Shown here: in pieces, positions 34,422 to 42,947 of the stretch
Layout: the number at the start of each line of letters is the position of its first letter
How positions within the stretch are numbered: position 1 is the stretch's first letter
Assembly (NCBI GenBank): GCA_023249635.1
Contig: JAHFCH010000016.1
Coordinates: 1 to 58,188, forward strand
DNA: 58,188 nucleotides
Direction of reading: 5' to 3'
Source of the DNA: Fibrobacterota bacterium
Lineage (GTDB): Bacteria; Fibrobacterota; Fibrobacteria; UBA11236
The notes under the pieces: model-generated
Databases searched by the model: none
What the model was told of the DNA's origin: nothing
The model's input: only the letters and a program-made list of their open reading frames with translations
Made by a program: the position numbers and the translations under genes

Positions 34422-34817
34422 ATGTCGGAGAATGCCAAGACCATCCTGCTCGTGGACGATGAGGATTCCATCCGTAACCTGGCTGCTTACGTGTTGGAGG
34501 CCGAAGGCTATCGCGTCCTGCGCGCCAAGCATAGCGACGAAGCGCTGATCATGCTGGACAGCTTCCGGGAAGCGGTGCACCTGCTTTTGACGGACGTCAA
34601 GATGGACCCGTTCCTCACCGGGTGCGAGCTCGCCAAATGCATCCGCCTCATCCGCCCGGACATCGGGGTGCTCTACATTTCCGGGTTCGCCAGCAATCCC
34701 ATGGTGCAGCAGGAGGTGGAGGACGCGCGCGCCGGCTTCCTCGCCAAGCCCTTTAGTCCCAAGGATTTGCTCGAAAAAGTCCGCTCGGCGCTCACCAGCG
34801 CCGGTCACCCCGCTTAA
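34422..34817 (+). CDS. Single-domain response regulator
   Basis: 131 residues from the ATG at 34422 (GAGG 6 bases upstream). This is a complete receiver domain with no output domain: ILLVDDEDSIR (acidic pocket), LLLTDVKM (phospho-acceptor Asp), YISGFAS (Thr/Ser position) and AKPFSPKDLL (conserved Lys). It may pass phosphate between kinases or bind a protein target. It lies 308 bases upstream of a hybrid kinase whose own receiver shares the KPFSPK motif, suggesting the two are related by duplication and may form a phosphorelay. Confidence 0.92.
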   Translation: MSENAKTILLVDDEDSIRNLAAYVLEAEGYRVLRAKHSDEALIMLDSFREAVHLLLTDVKMDPFLTGCELAKCIRLIRPDIGVLYISGFASNPMVQQEVEDARAGFLAKPFSPKDLLEKVRSALTSAGHPA

Positions 34818-35125
34818 TCCGTTTTCCCCGTTCGATTTTCCTTGTCCTTACTGCCGGCGGGAATTTGTTTTCCGGATGCGGGTCGGGCCATTCCATGCCC
34901 TGTCCCGGGGCCGGCTGGGGTTCGGTCCTGAAGTGGATTTAAACCGAATCGATACCGATCTCACGAAAGTGGTAAAAGGGCCATGGCATCATTTTATCCT
35001 GGGATCCATGTCACGAAAAAATTATATATGGAGTCCAGTGGATATCGGGGAGCGTGGTGGTATCGCCTCCCCTATGGGACCTCCCAAGCCCAACGGACAT
35101 TGAAGCTCAGTAGAGGGGACTCTTG
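34818..35125. other. Intergenic region before the hybrid kinase
   Basis: 308 bases without a supported gene. An AT-rich patch (TTATATATGG near 35023) could hold the kinase promoter; no clear -35 was found. Confidence 0.35.
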
Positions 35126-37567
35126 ATGGCAGCCCGACCAGGCCGCGGAAAGTCATTTCCGGCGTCGGTAATGGACCGCATTTTCGGCGAGCGCCGCAGC
35201 GGGGATCGCCACGTCGATGGCGCTTCGGATCCTGCCGGTAATGCGGCGGGCAATTCGACGGCGGGCAATTCTGGCGGCAACTCCGGCGCCTTCCGCCGTC
35301 TCTTCGCGAAATCGCTCGATGGCATGGCTTTGCTTGCCGGCGATGTGCTGCTCGAAACCAATGTCGCATGGGACAAGCTGTTCGCCCGCCCGGAGGGGGA
35401 TTTCCCCGGCCGTCCCCTGGTCGAATTCCTGCCCGAAGCCTTGACCGGTAACGAAGCCTTCGCCACCCGCGAGTTCACGGGAGCAAAGCCGGACGGTACC
35501 CGGCTGCGGCTGGAAGCCAGCGGTTACCCGTTTCCCTGGGAAGGCCGCGCCCTGCGCGTGGTGACCGCGCGGGATGTTTCCGAACGGAAGTCGAAAGAGG
35601 ATTCGCTCAAGCAAAGCGAGACCTCGTCGCGGCGCAGCGAAAGCGTACTGCGCTCGGTGCTGGCCCATTCCCCCTTGGCTCTATTGGCCTGGGACAAAGA
35701 AGGCGTATTCACCTTGGCGGAGGGCCGCGGCCTGGAAGCCATGGATTTGCAAGGGACGTCCCTGCCCGGTCAGCCCTTGTTCGCCCGGCCTTCGCCGGCC
35801 CAGGCCCTGGTGGCCCCGGTACGCCGCGCCCTGGAAGGCGCCGAAGTCGATGAGGCCATCGAGATCGGCGGCAATACTTTCGAGATCCATCTCCGCTCCA
35901 TCGAGGGCGGGGAAGGCGGCAGCGAAGGCGTGATGGGCCTGGCGGTGGACGTGACCGAGCGCCGTCGCGCCGAAGAGGATTTGCGCCGCAGCAAGGAACA
36001 TATCCGCACCATTATCGCCAACGCCCCGCTGGTAATGTTCGCCCTGGATGCGAAAGGCGTCTTCACGCTGTGCGAAGGCCGGGGTCTGGAATCCCTGGGA
36101 TTACGGACGGGCGAGGCCATCGGCAAATCGGCATTCGACATATACAAGCACGAGCCCCAGGTGCGCCTCAACGTGCGGCGCGCGCTTTCCGGAGAAGAGT
36201 TCACCTCGACGGTGGAGTTGGGCGGGCTCTGGTTCGAGACCTATTTCAGCCCCGTATTCAAGGGATACGACGAGGTGGCGGGCGTAATCGGCGTGGCCAT
36301 CAACGTGGATGCGCGCCGGCGCGCCGAAGAGGCCCTGCGCCGCAGCGAGGATCAACTGCGCAACTCCCGCAAGATGGAAGCCATCGGACGCGTGGCGGGC
36401 GGAGTGGCCCATGATTTCAACAACCTGCTTACTGCTATTACGGGCTATGCGGAATTGCTGCTTACCGGCGCTGGCGATCCGTCGCTGCAACGCAAGAACC
36501 TGGAGGAGATCCGGGACGCGGCCGAGCGCGCTGCCGGCCTTACCCGCCAGTTGCTGGCCTTCAGCCGCAAGCAGGTGCTTTCCCCGGAGTCGCTGGATTT
36601 GAACAAGACCGTCGGGGCGATGGACAAGATGGTCCGGCGCTTGATCCGCGAAGACGTGGAACTGGTTACCGTGCTCGACCCGACCTTGGGCAAGGTATGG
36701 GCCGATCCCGGCCAGCTGGAACAGGTGATCCTCAACCTGGCCATGAACGCCCGGGACGCCATGCCCCATGGCGGTCAGTTGACCCTGGAGACCGGCAACG
36801 TGGAATTGGAAGGCGTCCAGGCGCGGGGCGAATTGTTCCTGGTGCCCGGTTCCTACGTCATGCTGGCCGTAAGCGATACGGGCATGGGCATGGACGAAGA
36901 CGTGAAGGCCCATCTCTTCGAACCGTTCTACACCACCAAGGAAGGCGGGGGCCAGGGGCTGGGCCTCTCGGCCGTGTACGGCATCGTGAAGCAGAGTGGC
37001 GGTACCCTGGCGGTGGAAAGCGAAATCGGGAAAGGCACCACCATCAAGGTGTTCCTGCCCCGGGTGGCCCGCGAAACCGGAAACCATCGGCCCTCGCCCC
37101 AGGAATCCCGGGATTCCCTGAGCGGCGTGGAAACCGTGCTCTTGGTGGAAGACGAAGAGGCGGTACGCACCCTGGTGCGCGAGATCCTGCGCATGCACGG
37201 GTACGCCGTGCTCGAGGCGCGTCATGGCGGCGAAGCCATCCTCATCAGCCAGCGGCATCAGGGTCCCATCCATCTGCTGCTCACCGACATGGTGATGGCG
37301 AACATGAGCGGCAAGGAACTGTCCGAGCATCTCAAGCCCTTGCGGCCCGAGATGCGGGTACTCTTCATCTCCGGTTATAGCGAGGAGACCGTGCTGAAAG
37401 GCATGGGGAGCAGGGCGCCGGGAGAGATGAGTTTCCGGGAAAGCGGTCCCGATTACGGCGAAGCCTTTTTGCCGAAGCCGTTCTCGCCCAAGACCCTGGC
37501 GGCCAAGGTGCGCGAGGTGCTGGACGGGAAGCCCGCCGAGCATGGGCATCTGACCGGGCACTTCTGA
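35126..37567 (+). CDS. Hybrid sensor histidine kinase (three PAS, HisKA, HATPase, receiver)
   Basis: 813 residues from the ATG at 35126 (AGGGGA upstream). After a Gly/Asn/Ala-rich linker come three PAS-type regions (about 45-155, 170-285, 290-400). The second and third start almost identically (LAHSPLALLAWDKEGVFTLA and IANAPLVMFALDAKGVFTLC), so they are an internal duplication. HisKA has GGVAHDFNNLLTAITGYAEL with the phospho-His. The ATPase has NLAMNARDAMPHGG and GGGQGLGLSAVYGIVKQSGG. The C-terminal receiver has LLVEDEEAV, LLTDMVM and PKPFSPKTL. No membrane helix is seen, so it probably senses a cytoplasmic signal such as redox or a ligand. The partner may be the upstream single receiver. Confidence 0.95.
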   Translation: MAARPGRGKSFPASVMDRIFGERRSGDRHVDGASDPAGNAAGNSTAGNSGGNSGAFRRLFAKSLDGMALLAGDVLLETNVAWDKLFARPEGDFPGRPLVEFLPEALTGNEAFATREFTGAKPDGTRLRLEASGYPFPWEGRALRVVTARDVSERKSKEDSLKQSETSSRRSESVLRSVLAHSPLALLAWDKEGVFTLAEGRGLEAMDLQGTSLPGQPLFARPSPAQALVAPVRRALEGAEVDEAIEIGGNTFEIHLRSIEGGEGGSEGVMGLAVDVTERRRAEEDLRRSKEHIRTIIANAPLVMFALDAKGVFTLCEGRGLESLGLRTGEAIGKSAFDIYKHEPQVRLNVRRALSGEEFTSTVELGGLWFETYFSPVFKGYDEVAGVIGVAINVDARRRAEEALRRSEDQLRNSRKMEAIGRVAGGVAHDFNNLLTAITGYAELLLTGAGDPSLQRKNLEEIRDAAERAAGLTRQLLAFSRKQVLSPESLDLNKTVGAMDKMVRRLIREDVELVTVLDPTLGKVWADPGQLEQVILNLAMNARDAMPHGGQLTLETGNVELEGVQARGELFLVPGSYVMLAVSDTGMGMDEDVKAHLFEPFYTTKEGGGQGLGLSAVYGIVKQSGGTLAVESEIGKGTTIKVFLPRVARETGNHRPSPQESRDSLSGVETVLLVEDEEAVRTLVREILRMHGYAVLEARHGGEAILISQRHQGPIHLLLTDMVMANMSGKELSEHLKPLRPEMRVLFISGYSEETVLKGMGSRAPGEMSFRESGPDYGEAFLPKPFSPKTLAAKVREVLDGKPAEHGHLTGHF

Positions 37568-37574
37568 ACCGGAG

Positions 37575-38780
37575 CTACGGCGCCGGGGAAAAACGGCCCA
37601 GGCCGTTACGCCATTCCACCGGTCCGGTATAGCGCCAACCCGAAGCCAGCGTTCCTCCTAGGGTAACCCGAACGTTACCTAGGCCGCCCGTGCGCGGCCT
37701 TCCGCCCGTTTTCCGGATCCCGATGCTCTCGCCCAACACGCCAAGCATTCCTGCATAGGCGGGCTTGGGGGCATAAGCGGCGTCGAAGGGCAGGGCCGCG
37801 CCCTCACCCTGGAAAAAGCCCGGTACCCAGGAATACGCATCGGTGAAACCCCAGGTGAGGAAGCTTTTGCAATTGGCGTTTTCGAGGCAGGTGCGCAGCA
37901 GGCTCGCGTAGTTGTCGCGCTGCAGGGCCAGGGCCGCGGAGTCGGCCGGCAGCTTGACGCGGAAATCGAGTTCCGTGATGGTGACCGAGAGCCCGAGGGC
38001 GCCCAGGCGTTTCATGTTGGTGGAGATGGCCGCGGTGGGAAACCCCTTCGCGCATTGGAAATGGCATTGCATGCCCACTCCGTGGATGGGGATGCCGCGC
38101 TCCTTGAGGCCTTTGACCAGGGCGTAGATGCGATCCGACTTGGCGCCCGCGCCTTCGCCGGAGTAGTCGTTGTAGAAGAGCAAGGCCTTGGGATCGGCGC
38201 GATGCGCCCAGGCGTAAGCCGAATCGATGTAGTCGTCGCCGATGCGCTTGCGCCAGAAGCTGTCGCGCAATCCGGAGCCGTCGTCGGCCACGGCCTCGTT
38301 GACCACGTCCCATTCCGCGACCTTGCCCGCGAAATGCCCCGCCACCTGATCGATGTGGTTCTTGAGGATGGCGAGCATTTCGGCGCGCGGCAAATCGCCC
38401 GCAGCCTCGAGCCATTTGGATTGCTGGTACCAGACGAAGTTGTGCCCGCGCAGGGCCATACCGTTGCGCGCCGCGAAGGCCGCAAGGGAATCGGCCTGGG
38501 CCCACTCGAATTGACCACGACTGGGTTCCAGCTGATCGAACTTCATGGCGTTCTCGGCTACCACCATATTGAATTCGCGCGCCAGGGTTTCCCGGTAACG
38601 CGCATCGCCACCCCAGAATGTCCCACCCGCCGCCGCTCCGATGGCCAGCCCCCGCTTCTGCGCAAAGTCGCGCAGGCCTTCCGCAGGCGCCCCCGCGACC
38701 ATCGCCAGCACCGACCCCAATACCAATGACACGCCCGCCGCCAATCGACCCGTAATCTCCCCGCTACCCCCAGACTTCAC
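37575..38780 (-). CDS. Endo-1,4-beta-xylanase, GH10
   Basis: 401 residues with a signal peptide (AAGVSLVLGSVLAMVAGAPA). The GH10 barrel is complete: FNMVVAENAMKFDQLEPSRG, RGHNFVWYQQ, acid/base Glu162 in WDVVNEA and nucleophile Glu270 in TELDFRVKLP, then LTWGFTDAYSWVPGF. It should cleave xylan backbones outside the cell. About 70 residues follow the barrel and end GRFSPAP; they look like a shortened sorting tail (RVTLGGTLASGWRYTG). It is convergent with the kinase gene (7-base gap) and divergent from the carbohydrate-binding protein gene. Confidence 0.95.
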   Translation of the reverse strand: MKSGGSGEITGRLAAGVSLVLGSVLAMVAGAPAEGLRDFAQKRGLAIGAAAGGTFWGGDARYRETLAREFNMVVAENAMKFDQLEPSRGQFEWAQADSLAAFAARNGMALRGHNFVWYQQSKWLEAAGDLPRAEMLAILKNHIDQVAGHFAGKVAEWDVVNEAVADDGSGLRDSFWRKRIGDDYIDSAYAWAHRADPKALLFYNDYSGEGAGAKSDRIYALVKGLKERGIPIHGVGMQCHFQCAKGFPTAAISTNMKRLGALGLSVTITELDFRVKLPADSAALALQRDNYASLLRTCLENANCKSFLTWGFTDAYSWVPGFFQGEGAALPFDAAYAPKPAYAGMLGVLGESIGIRKTGGRPRTGGLGNVRVTLGGTLASGWRYTGPVEWRNGLGRFSPAP

Positions 38781-39068
38781 GTTACCCCCTTCCTACCTGT
38801 CGATTAACTTACCGAGGCCGACCCGAGCCCACCGGTAAACCCCACCGGATCTGTGGTATGTTTTCGGCATCCGGTTCGCCGCCACGTGATTTCAGGGCGT
38901 TTTCCCGGCCCGCCCGCAAGGGTTCTCCGGTGCGAGAACCCTTTCACCTCCACTTTGACCAAGCGTACTTGTGCAAGCCCGGGGCCCAGGATACCTTCTG
39001 CCCAGCAATCGCCTGCATACGAAAACGCGGGCCGCAAGACAACTGACCACCCGCCAAGGACGTGAATC

Positions 39069-40013
39069 GTGAACACCAAGAACCTCCTCCTCTCCCTGCT
39101 GGCAGCCGCCGCCGTGGCCAAGGCCGCGGACTCCACCCTCGTCGCGGGTTTCGACCTGCGCACCAACCAGAACATGATCGACGGCTTCTGGTTCTACCTG
39201 GATGATACCGGTTCCAAGGGCAATTCCAAGGTGAACAGCGCCGACAATACCGTTTCGCCCCCCATCTTCGGCGACTCCAGCTTCAGCGACGACGCCACCA
39301 AGATCATGGGCGCATCGGCCCGCCTGGCCTACACCTTCGGCACCACGCGCCCCCAGTGCGGTCCGACTTGCACCTATTCGCCCGAAGTGACCATGGGCAC
39401 CAATTTCGTGCCCACCGGCGCGGCTGTCCGCGACATCACCGGCGCCACCGCCATCGGCTTCTGGGCCAAGGCCACGCCTCCGGTCAAGGTCTCCATCATC
39501 GCTTTGACGAAGGATGTCACCGATTACAGCTGGGCGCGCGCCGAAGTCTCCGTGACCGCCGAATGGAAGTACTGCCGCGCCGCCCTGAGCGGAACTGCGG
39601 CGCCGGTCTTCATCGGCACCTACGGAACGATGAACAAGAAGAACCCCACCCTGGCCCAGATGGAAGGCTTCTCCTTCGCCCTGCAGAAGGACACCAATCC
39701 CACCGTGACCAAGGGCGAGCTCTTGATCGATGACCTGTATTTGATCGGCCTCAAGGATCCCAACGCCTCCTCCCTGCGCGCCCCGGCCCGCCCCTCGTTG
39801 GCCCAGGCCCTGCGCGCCGCCGACGGCAAGTCCCTCAAGGTTTCCGTGCCCGCCGCCTACCGTAACGTGGCCGGTACCGTGGCCGCCATGGACCTGGCCG
39901 GCAAGACCGTGGCCAGCGCCGCCTACGCCAAGGGCCAGTCCAGCGTAAACCTGGAACTGCCCGGCCGCGCCAACGGCACCGTGTTCCTGCGCGTGTTCCC
40001 CGCCGCCCTATAA
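39069..40013 (+). CDS. Secreted carbohydrate-binding-like protein with C-terminal sorting domain
   Basis: 314 residues. A signal peptide (NLLLSLLAAAAVAKA) is followed by a galactose-binding-like beta-sandwich resembling CBM11/CIA30-type modules: LVAGFDLRTNQNMIDGFWFY, ATAIGFWAKATPPVKVS, EGFSFALQ and ELLIDDLYLIGL. The last 75 residues (SLKVSVPAAYRNVAGTVAAM to NGTVFLRVFPA) match the pattern of type IX-like sorting domains. No catalytic motif is visible. It probably sticks to plant or fungal polysaccharide at the cell surface. It is divergent from the xylanase gene, so joint regulation is plausible. Confidence 0.75.
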   Translation: MNTKNLLLSLLAAAAVAKAADSTLVAGFDLRTNQNMIDGFWFYLDDTGSKGNSKVNSADNTVSPPIFGDSSFSDDATKIMGASARLAYTFGTTRPQCGPTCTYSPEVTMGTNFVPTGAAVRDITGATAIGFWAKATPPVKVSIIALTKDVTDYSWARAEVSVTAEWKYCRAALSGTAAPVFIGTYGTMNKKNPTLAQMEGFSFALQKDTNPTVTKGELLIDDLYLIGLKDPNASSLRAPARPSLAQALRAADGKSLKVSVPAAYRNVAGTVAAMDLAGKTVASAAYAKGQSSVNLELPGRANGTVFLRVFPAAL

Positions 40014-40109
40014 TTCCCGAGCCCCCGTCCATCGGATATTGGCCCTCTTGTAGGCGCCCAATACCCGATGGGCACCCCCGCTGCCTCACCACCCTCATGG
40101 CGGCAGCGT

Positions 40110-40139
40110 TGCCCCGCCTCCCCAGGCGGGGCACTTCTA
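40110..40139 (+). terminator. Intrinsic terminator after the carbohydrate-binding protein gene
   Basis: A 9-bp stem TGCCCCGCC / GGCGGGGCA with loop TCCCCA followed by CTTCTATTT, 97 bases after the stop codon. Confidence 0.8.
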
Positions 40140-40306
40140 TTTAAACCTTGTGACGGACGTCACCGACCGCGGCCGGGCAGACCCAAGGAGGCGCGCCTAC
40201 GGCCGCCCAAAATCCCCAAAAATTCGGGCGAAAACGGGGTTTTCCGTAAGAAACCGCAGAATAGATTCCGGAACCATTCCTCCCGAGCGTGGAAAGAAAG
40301 TGTAAA

Positions 40307-40319
40307 GGTTTCGGAAACC
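40307..40319. promoter_or_regulatory. Dyad before the nuclease-like gene
   Basis: GGTTTC-G-GAAACC, a perfect 13-base dyad 70 bases upstream of the start codon at 40389, in a 375-base gap that otherwise holds only the terminator at 40110. Possible operator. Confidence 0.3.
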
Positions 40320-40388
40320 CCCTCCGATGTACCTAATGTAAACCCGGCCGGACGCCCACCAGAGCGGCGGCCACTCAAGGAAAACACA

Positions 40389-40907
40389 ATGAAGACCCTG
40401 ATGCTCCTGTGCAGCCTGATAACCGTCATTCCCGCCGCCAACCTCAACGGTAAAGTGGTCGGGGTCAAGAACGGCGCCGCCCTCGAAATCTTGAGCGCAG
40501 GCAAGGTCATGGACGTGCGTATCCAGGGCATCGATTGCGCCGACCGCAAGACGGTGGCCGGCAAGGCCGCCCGCCACTACATCGCCGACAACGCATTTAT
40601 GAACGACGTGAGCGTGGAAATCACCGGCACCGAATCCGATGGTACCCTGATCGGCAAAGTGAAGCTCGATAATGGCCTGGACATCGGCATGGAAATGACC
40701 AAGGCCGGCCTGGTCTGGTGGGACAAGTTGAACAACCCCGAAGACGTGGCGATGGCCAACCTCGAGAAGCAAGCCCGCGACGCCTTCAAGGGCATCTGGG
40801 CCGGCGTCTCGGAAGAGGATGACGAAGACCTGGGCCGCGAAGTCTTGGCCAAGCGCGACCTCGCCGAAAAGAACAGCACCGCGCTGTTGACCCAGGCAGG
40901 CAACTAG
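40389..40907 (+). CDS. Secreted TNase-like (SNase-fold) protein, probably altered active site
   Basis: 172 residues from the ATG at 40389 (AAGGAAAA upstream). A short signal peptide (TLMLLCSLITVIPAANL) precedes an OB-fold nuclease-like domain: GKVVGVKNGAALEILSAGK, VRIQGIDCADRKT, then EMTKAGLVWWDK. In staphylococcal nuclease the catalytic residues are Arg35, Glu43 and Arg87. Here the Arg of the first motif is present, but Glu43's segment is ADRKT and the GR-type second Arg is replaced in LIGKVKL. It may bind rather than cut nucleic acid. The acidic C-terminus (SEEDDEDLG) is unusual. Fold call is moderate. Confidence 0.75.
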   Translation: MKTLMLLCSLITVIPAANLNGKVVGVKNGAALEILSAGKVMDVRIQGIDCADRKTVAGKAARHYIADNAFMNDVSVEITGTESDGTLIGKVKLDNGLDIGMEMTKAGLVWWDKLNNPEDVAMANLEKQARDAFKGIWAGVSEEDDEDLGREVLAKRDLAEKNSTALLTQAGN

Positions 40908-41002
40908 CGAAAAATTTTGGATGGCCCGGAGGCTTCGGCCCCGGGCGTCCCCCGACCCCCCACAAACCCAAAACCCAATCCCAGACCCTCCCCGGGTCAT
41001 TC

Positions 41003-41030
41003 AGTCCCCTCCCCGGGGACTCTTTTTTTT
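41003..41030 (+). terminator. Strong intrinsic terminator of the nuclease-like gene
   Basis: AGTCCCC / GGGGACT stem (7 bp, loop TCCCC) followed by C and eight T. A GACCC/GGGTC mini-hairpin directly precedes it. Confidence 0.9.
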
Positions 41031-41179
41031 CTTCGCCCTGTGCATAACTCAGGCTGCGGCCCGCCAGCGGCATTGCCCTCGTCGCGGTACTCCAGTACCG
41101 CTCCTCGGGCGGCTTTGCTGGCGGGGGCGCTGCTTCGGGGCTCCTACCTCCCACATCCTGAGCTATGCGCAGGGCGAAG
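41031..41179. repeat. 149-bp giant imperfect palindrome
   Basis: The outer arms 41031-41059 and 41151-41179 match at 25 of 29 positions. Further in, CCCGCCAGC (41060-41068) pairs with GCTGGCGGG (41117-41125), GCCC with GGGC, and GCGGTAC with GTACCGC around a 4-base centre, with symmetric internal loops between. The whole unit can fold into one long hairpin. It starts exactly at the end of the terminator T-run. Confidence 0.75.
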
Positions 41180-41517
41180 GCTGCCGGGCGTTGCTGGTAT
41201 TGGCCAAGACGAGAAAAGGCAAGGTCTGATCGATGTGGGGGGTGCCACAGTCGGCGCGCAGAAGACTTGGTCAGGTATGGGGACCTGCGCAAGAGGGGAG
41301 GAGAGGGATCCCGGGCGTGTAAGGACAATGTCATGACAGGGCTTGTCGGGACAATGACTTTACGTCGGGGGATTCGGTCGGGGGTGCTGGGGTTGCGCAG
41401 AAAGCGTAGGGTAGATGGGGGACCTGCGCGGGAGGGGAGTGAGTGAGGGAGGGGTGAGGGTGATCACTTTATTGGGGTGAGGGAAAAGGTATTCTTCGGG
41501 GAGAACAGGGAGGGTGT

Positions 41518-42069
41518 ATGCGGAACGGGATGGGAATGGTGGCGGGATTGGTGGTGGGGGTTTTCTTGTTGGGTTGCGATAGCGGGGAGGGGACGGATCC
41601 TGCGACGACGAATCCGCATGGGGTTGGAGTCGCGAATTGCGATGCGTTGCTGACGGGCGCGGAGGCGGCCGTGATATTGGGCGGGCCCATCGTGAAAATC
41701 ACGCCGCGGGATACGGGGCATATCCTGAGCTGCACGTATGATCGGGAAGTGCCGGCGGGTGAATTGTTCGCGCCCGAGATCCGGATATCCGCCTTTACGA
41801 CCGATGGTTTCGCCGTCGCTTACCATACCACGGTGCCGGCGTACTACGATGCGTTGGACGTGCGGACCGATGCTTCCATCAAGACGACGCTGACGGGCAT
41901 CGGCACCAAGGCCATGTACCAGTTGAACCCGCGCAAGCTCTCGATGTATAAGGGCGACGTGTATGCCGACATCATCTGCCGGCCGCATGGCATACCGGTA
42001 GTCGATACCAGCGTGGCGGCCTTCGAAGGCGCCAAGGCGGTGGGCGTCCAGGTGGCCGCCAAGCTCTAG
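41518..42069 (+). CDS. Small lipoprotein of unknown function
   Basis: 183 residues; GGGAGGGTGT leads into the ATG. The lipobox is GVFLLGC. The mature part holds NCDALLTGAEAAVILGGPIV and, 35 residues on, HILSCTYDREV, a paired-Cys layout that resembles DUF3558-like lipoproteins, though this is only a weak resemblance. The rest forms alternating strands and helices with a third Cys in ADIICRPHG. It is convergent with the aminotransferase gene, overlapping by 4 bases at the 3' ends. Confidence 0.7.
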   Translation: MRNGMGMVAGLVVGVFLLGCDSGEGTDPATTNPHGVGVANCDALLTGAEAAVILGGPIVKITPRDTGHILSCTYDREVPAGELFAPEIRISAFTTDGFAVAYHTTVPAYYDALDVRTDASIKTTLTGIGTKAMYQLNPRKLSMYKGDVYADIICRPHGIPVVDTSVAAFEGAKAVGVQVAAKL

Positions 42070-42947
42070 CCGCCGCGCGCGCATTCCTTGTCGTACAGTA
42101 CCCGTAACCTGTGGAATACGGGCCCCGGTTTGCCGCCGCCCACGCGCTCCGATTCGATGCGCGTAATGGGCAGGGGTCCGCGTATGGAGGAGCATAGGAA
42201 GGCTTCCTGCATGCGGGCCACGTCCTTGGGGAACAAGGCGGCCTCGGCGTGCGGGATTTTCTCGCGCTTGAGTATGCGCAGCAAAACCTGGCGCGTAATG
42301 CCGGGCAAGATGCCGGTGGCGATGGGCGGCGTCAGTACCTTGCCTCCCGATACGCAGAAGAAACTCGACGTGCTCAGCTCGGCGATTTCGCCGCGGGGGC
42401 CCAGCAAGATCGCTTCGTACGCACCCTTGCGATCGGCCTGGGCCTTGGCGAATATGTTGGCCAGGTAGTTGGTGGACTTGATGGCGGAATCCAATCCCGA
42501 AGCCGCGGCCTTGTTGATGGTGGAGATGGCCACCTTGACGCCTTTGGCGTACAACTGCGTCGGCAGGCCGGAGACGGGCGCCACCGTGACGATCAGGGTC
42601 GGCGGCAGGGTTGGATCAATGGCGAGGCCGCCTAGGTAGCGGCCGCGGGTCAGGGTGATGCGCACCACGGCATCGGCCAGGCGGCTCTTGGCGCATAGCT
42701 TTTTGATCAATCGCTCCAGGCCCGCCGCGTCCATGGGCAATTGGATGCGCAGGCGCTTGGCCGATTTGGCGAGTCGGCGGAAATGCAGCGCGAAGAATTG
42801 CGGTCGGCCATCCCAGGCGCGCACGGTTTCGAACAGGCCGTCGCCCAGCACCAGTCCGCGATCGAATACCGAGACCGTGGCCTGTTCGGCGGGCACGATG
42901 CGGCCGTTTACATAGGCGTAAAGTCGGGGGGATTTAGCGGCTGGCAA
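42066..42947 (-). CDS. Class IV aminotransferase (branched-chain aminotransferase / aminodeoxychorismate lyase family)
   Basis: 293 residues. The PLP-dependent class IV fold is complete: AYVNGRIVPAEQATVSVFDR, GLVLGDGLFETVRAWDG, the PLP lysine in IKSTNYLANIFAKAQA, EIAELSTSSFFCVSGG and TGILPGITRQVLL. Members are branched-chain or D-amino-acid aminotransferases, or PabC, which makes p-aminobenzoate for folate. The length and GDGLFET favour the PabC/D-aminotransferase side, but no motif settles it. The start overlaps the end of the upstream gene by 14 bases, so they are co-transcribed. This is odd, as the partner is a surface protein. Confidence 0.9.
   Translation of the reverse strand: MPAAKSPRLYAYVNGRIVPAEQATVSVFDRGLVLGDGLFETVRAWDGRPQFFALHFRRLAKSAKRLRIQLPMDAAGLERLIKKLCAKSRLADAVVRITLTRGRYLGGLAIDPTLPPTLIVTVAPVSGLPTQLYAKGVKVAISTINKAAASGLDSAIKSTNYLANIFAKAQADRKGAYEAILLGPRGEIAELSTSSFFCVSGGKVLTPPIATGILPGITRQVLLRILKREKIPHAEAALFPKDVARMQEAFLCSSIRGPLPITRIESERVGGGKPGPVFHRLRVLYDKECARGG

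Larger units (their letters stand above)
40908..41517. other. Non-coding region: tandem terminator, giant palindrome, G-rich tract
   Basis: 610 bases without a supported gene. In order: a small hairpin (40983-40998), a strong terminator (41003-41030), a 149-base imperfect palindrome (41031-41179) and a strongly G-rich stretch with an imperfect direct repeat (41276-41307 and 41414-41449) running to the next start codon. Confidence 0.7.

Noticed and set aside
36101-37561. 486-codon minus-strand frame opposite the histidine kinase
   Set aside because: Antisense shadow of a gene with unmistakable HisKA, HATPase and receiver motifs.
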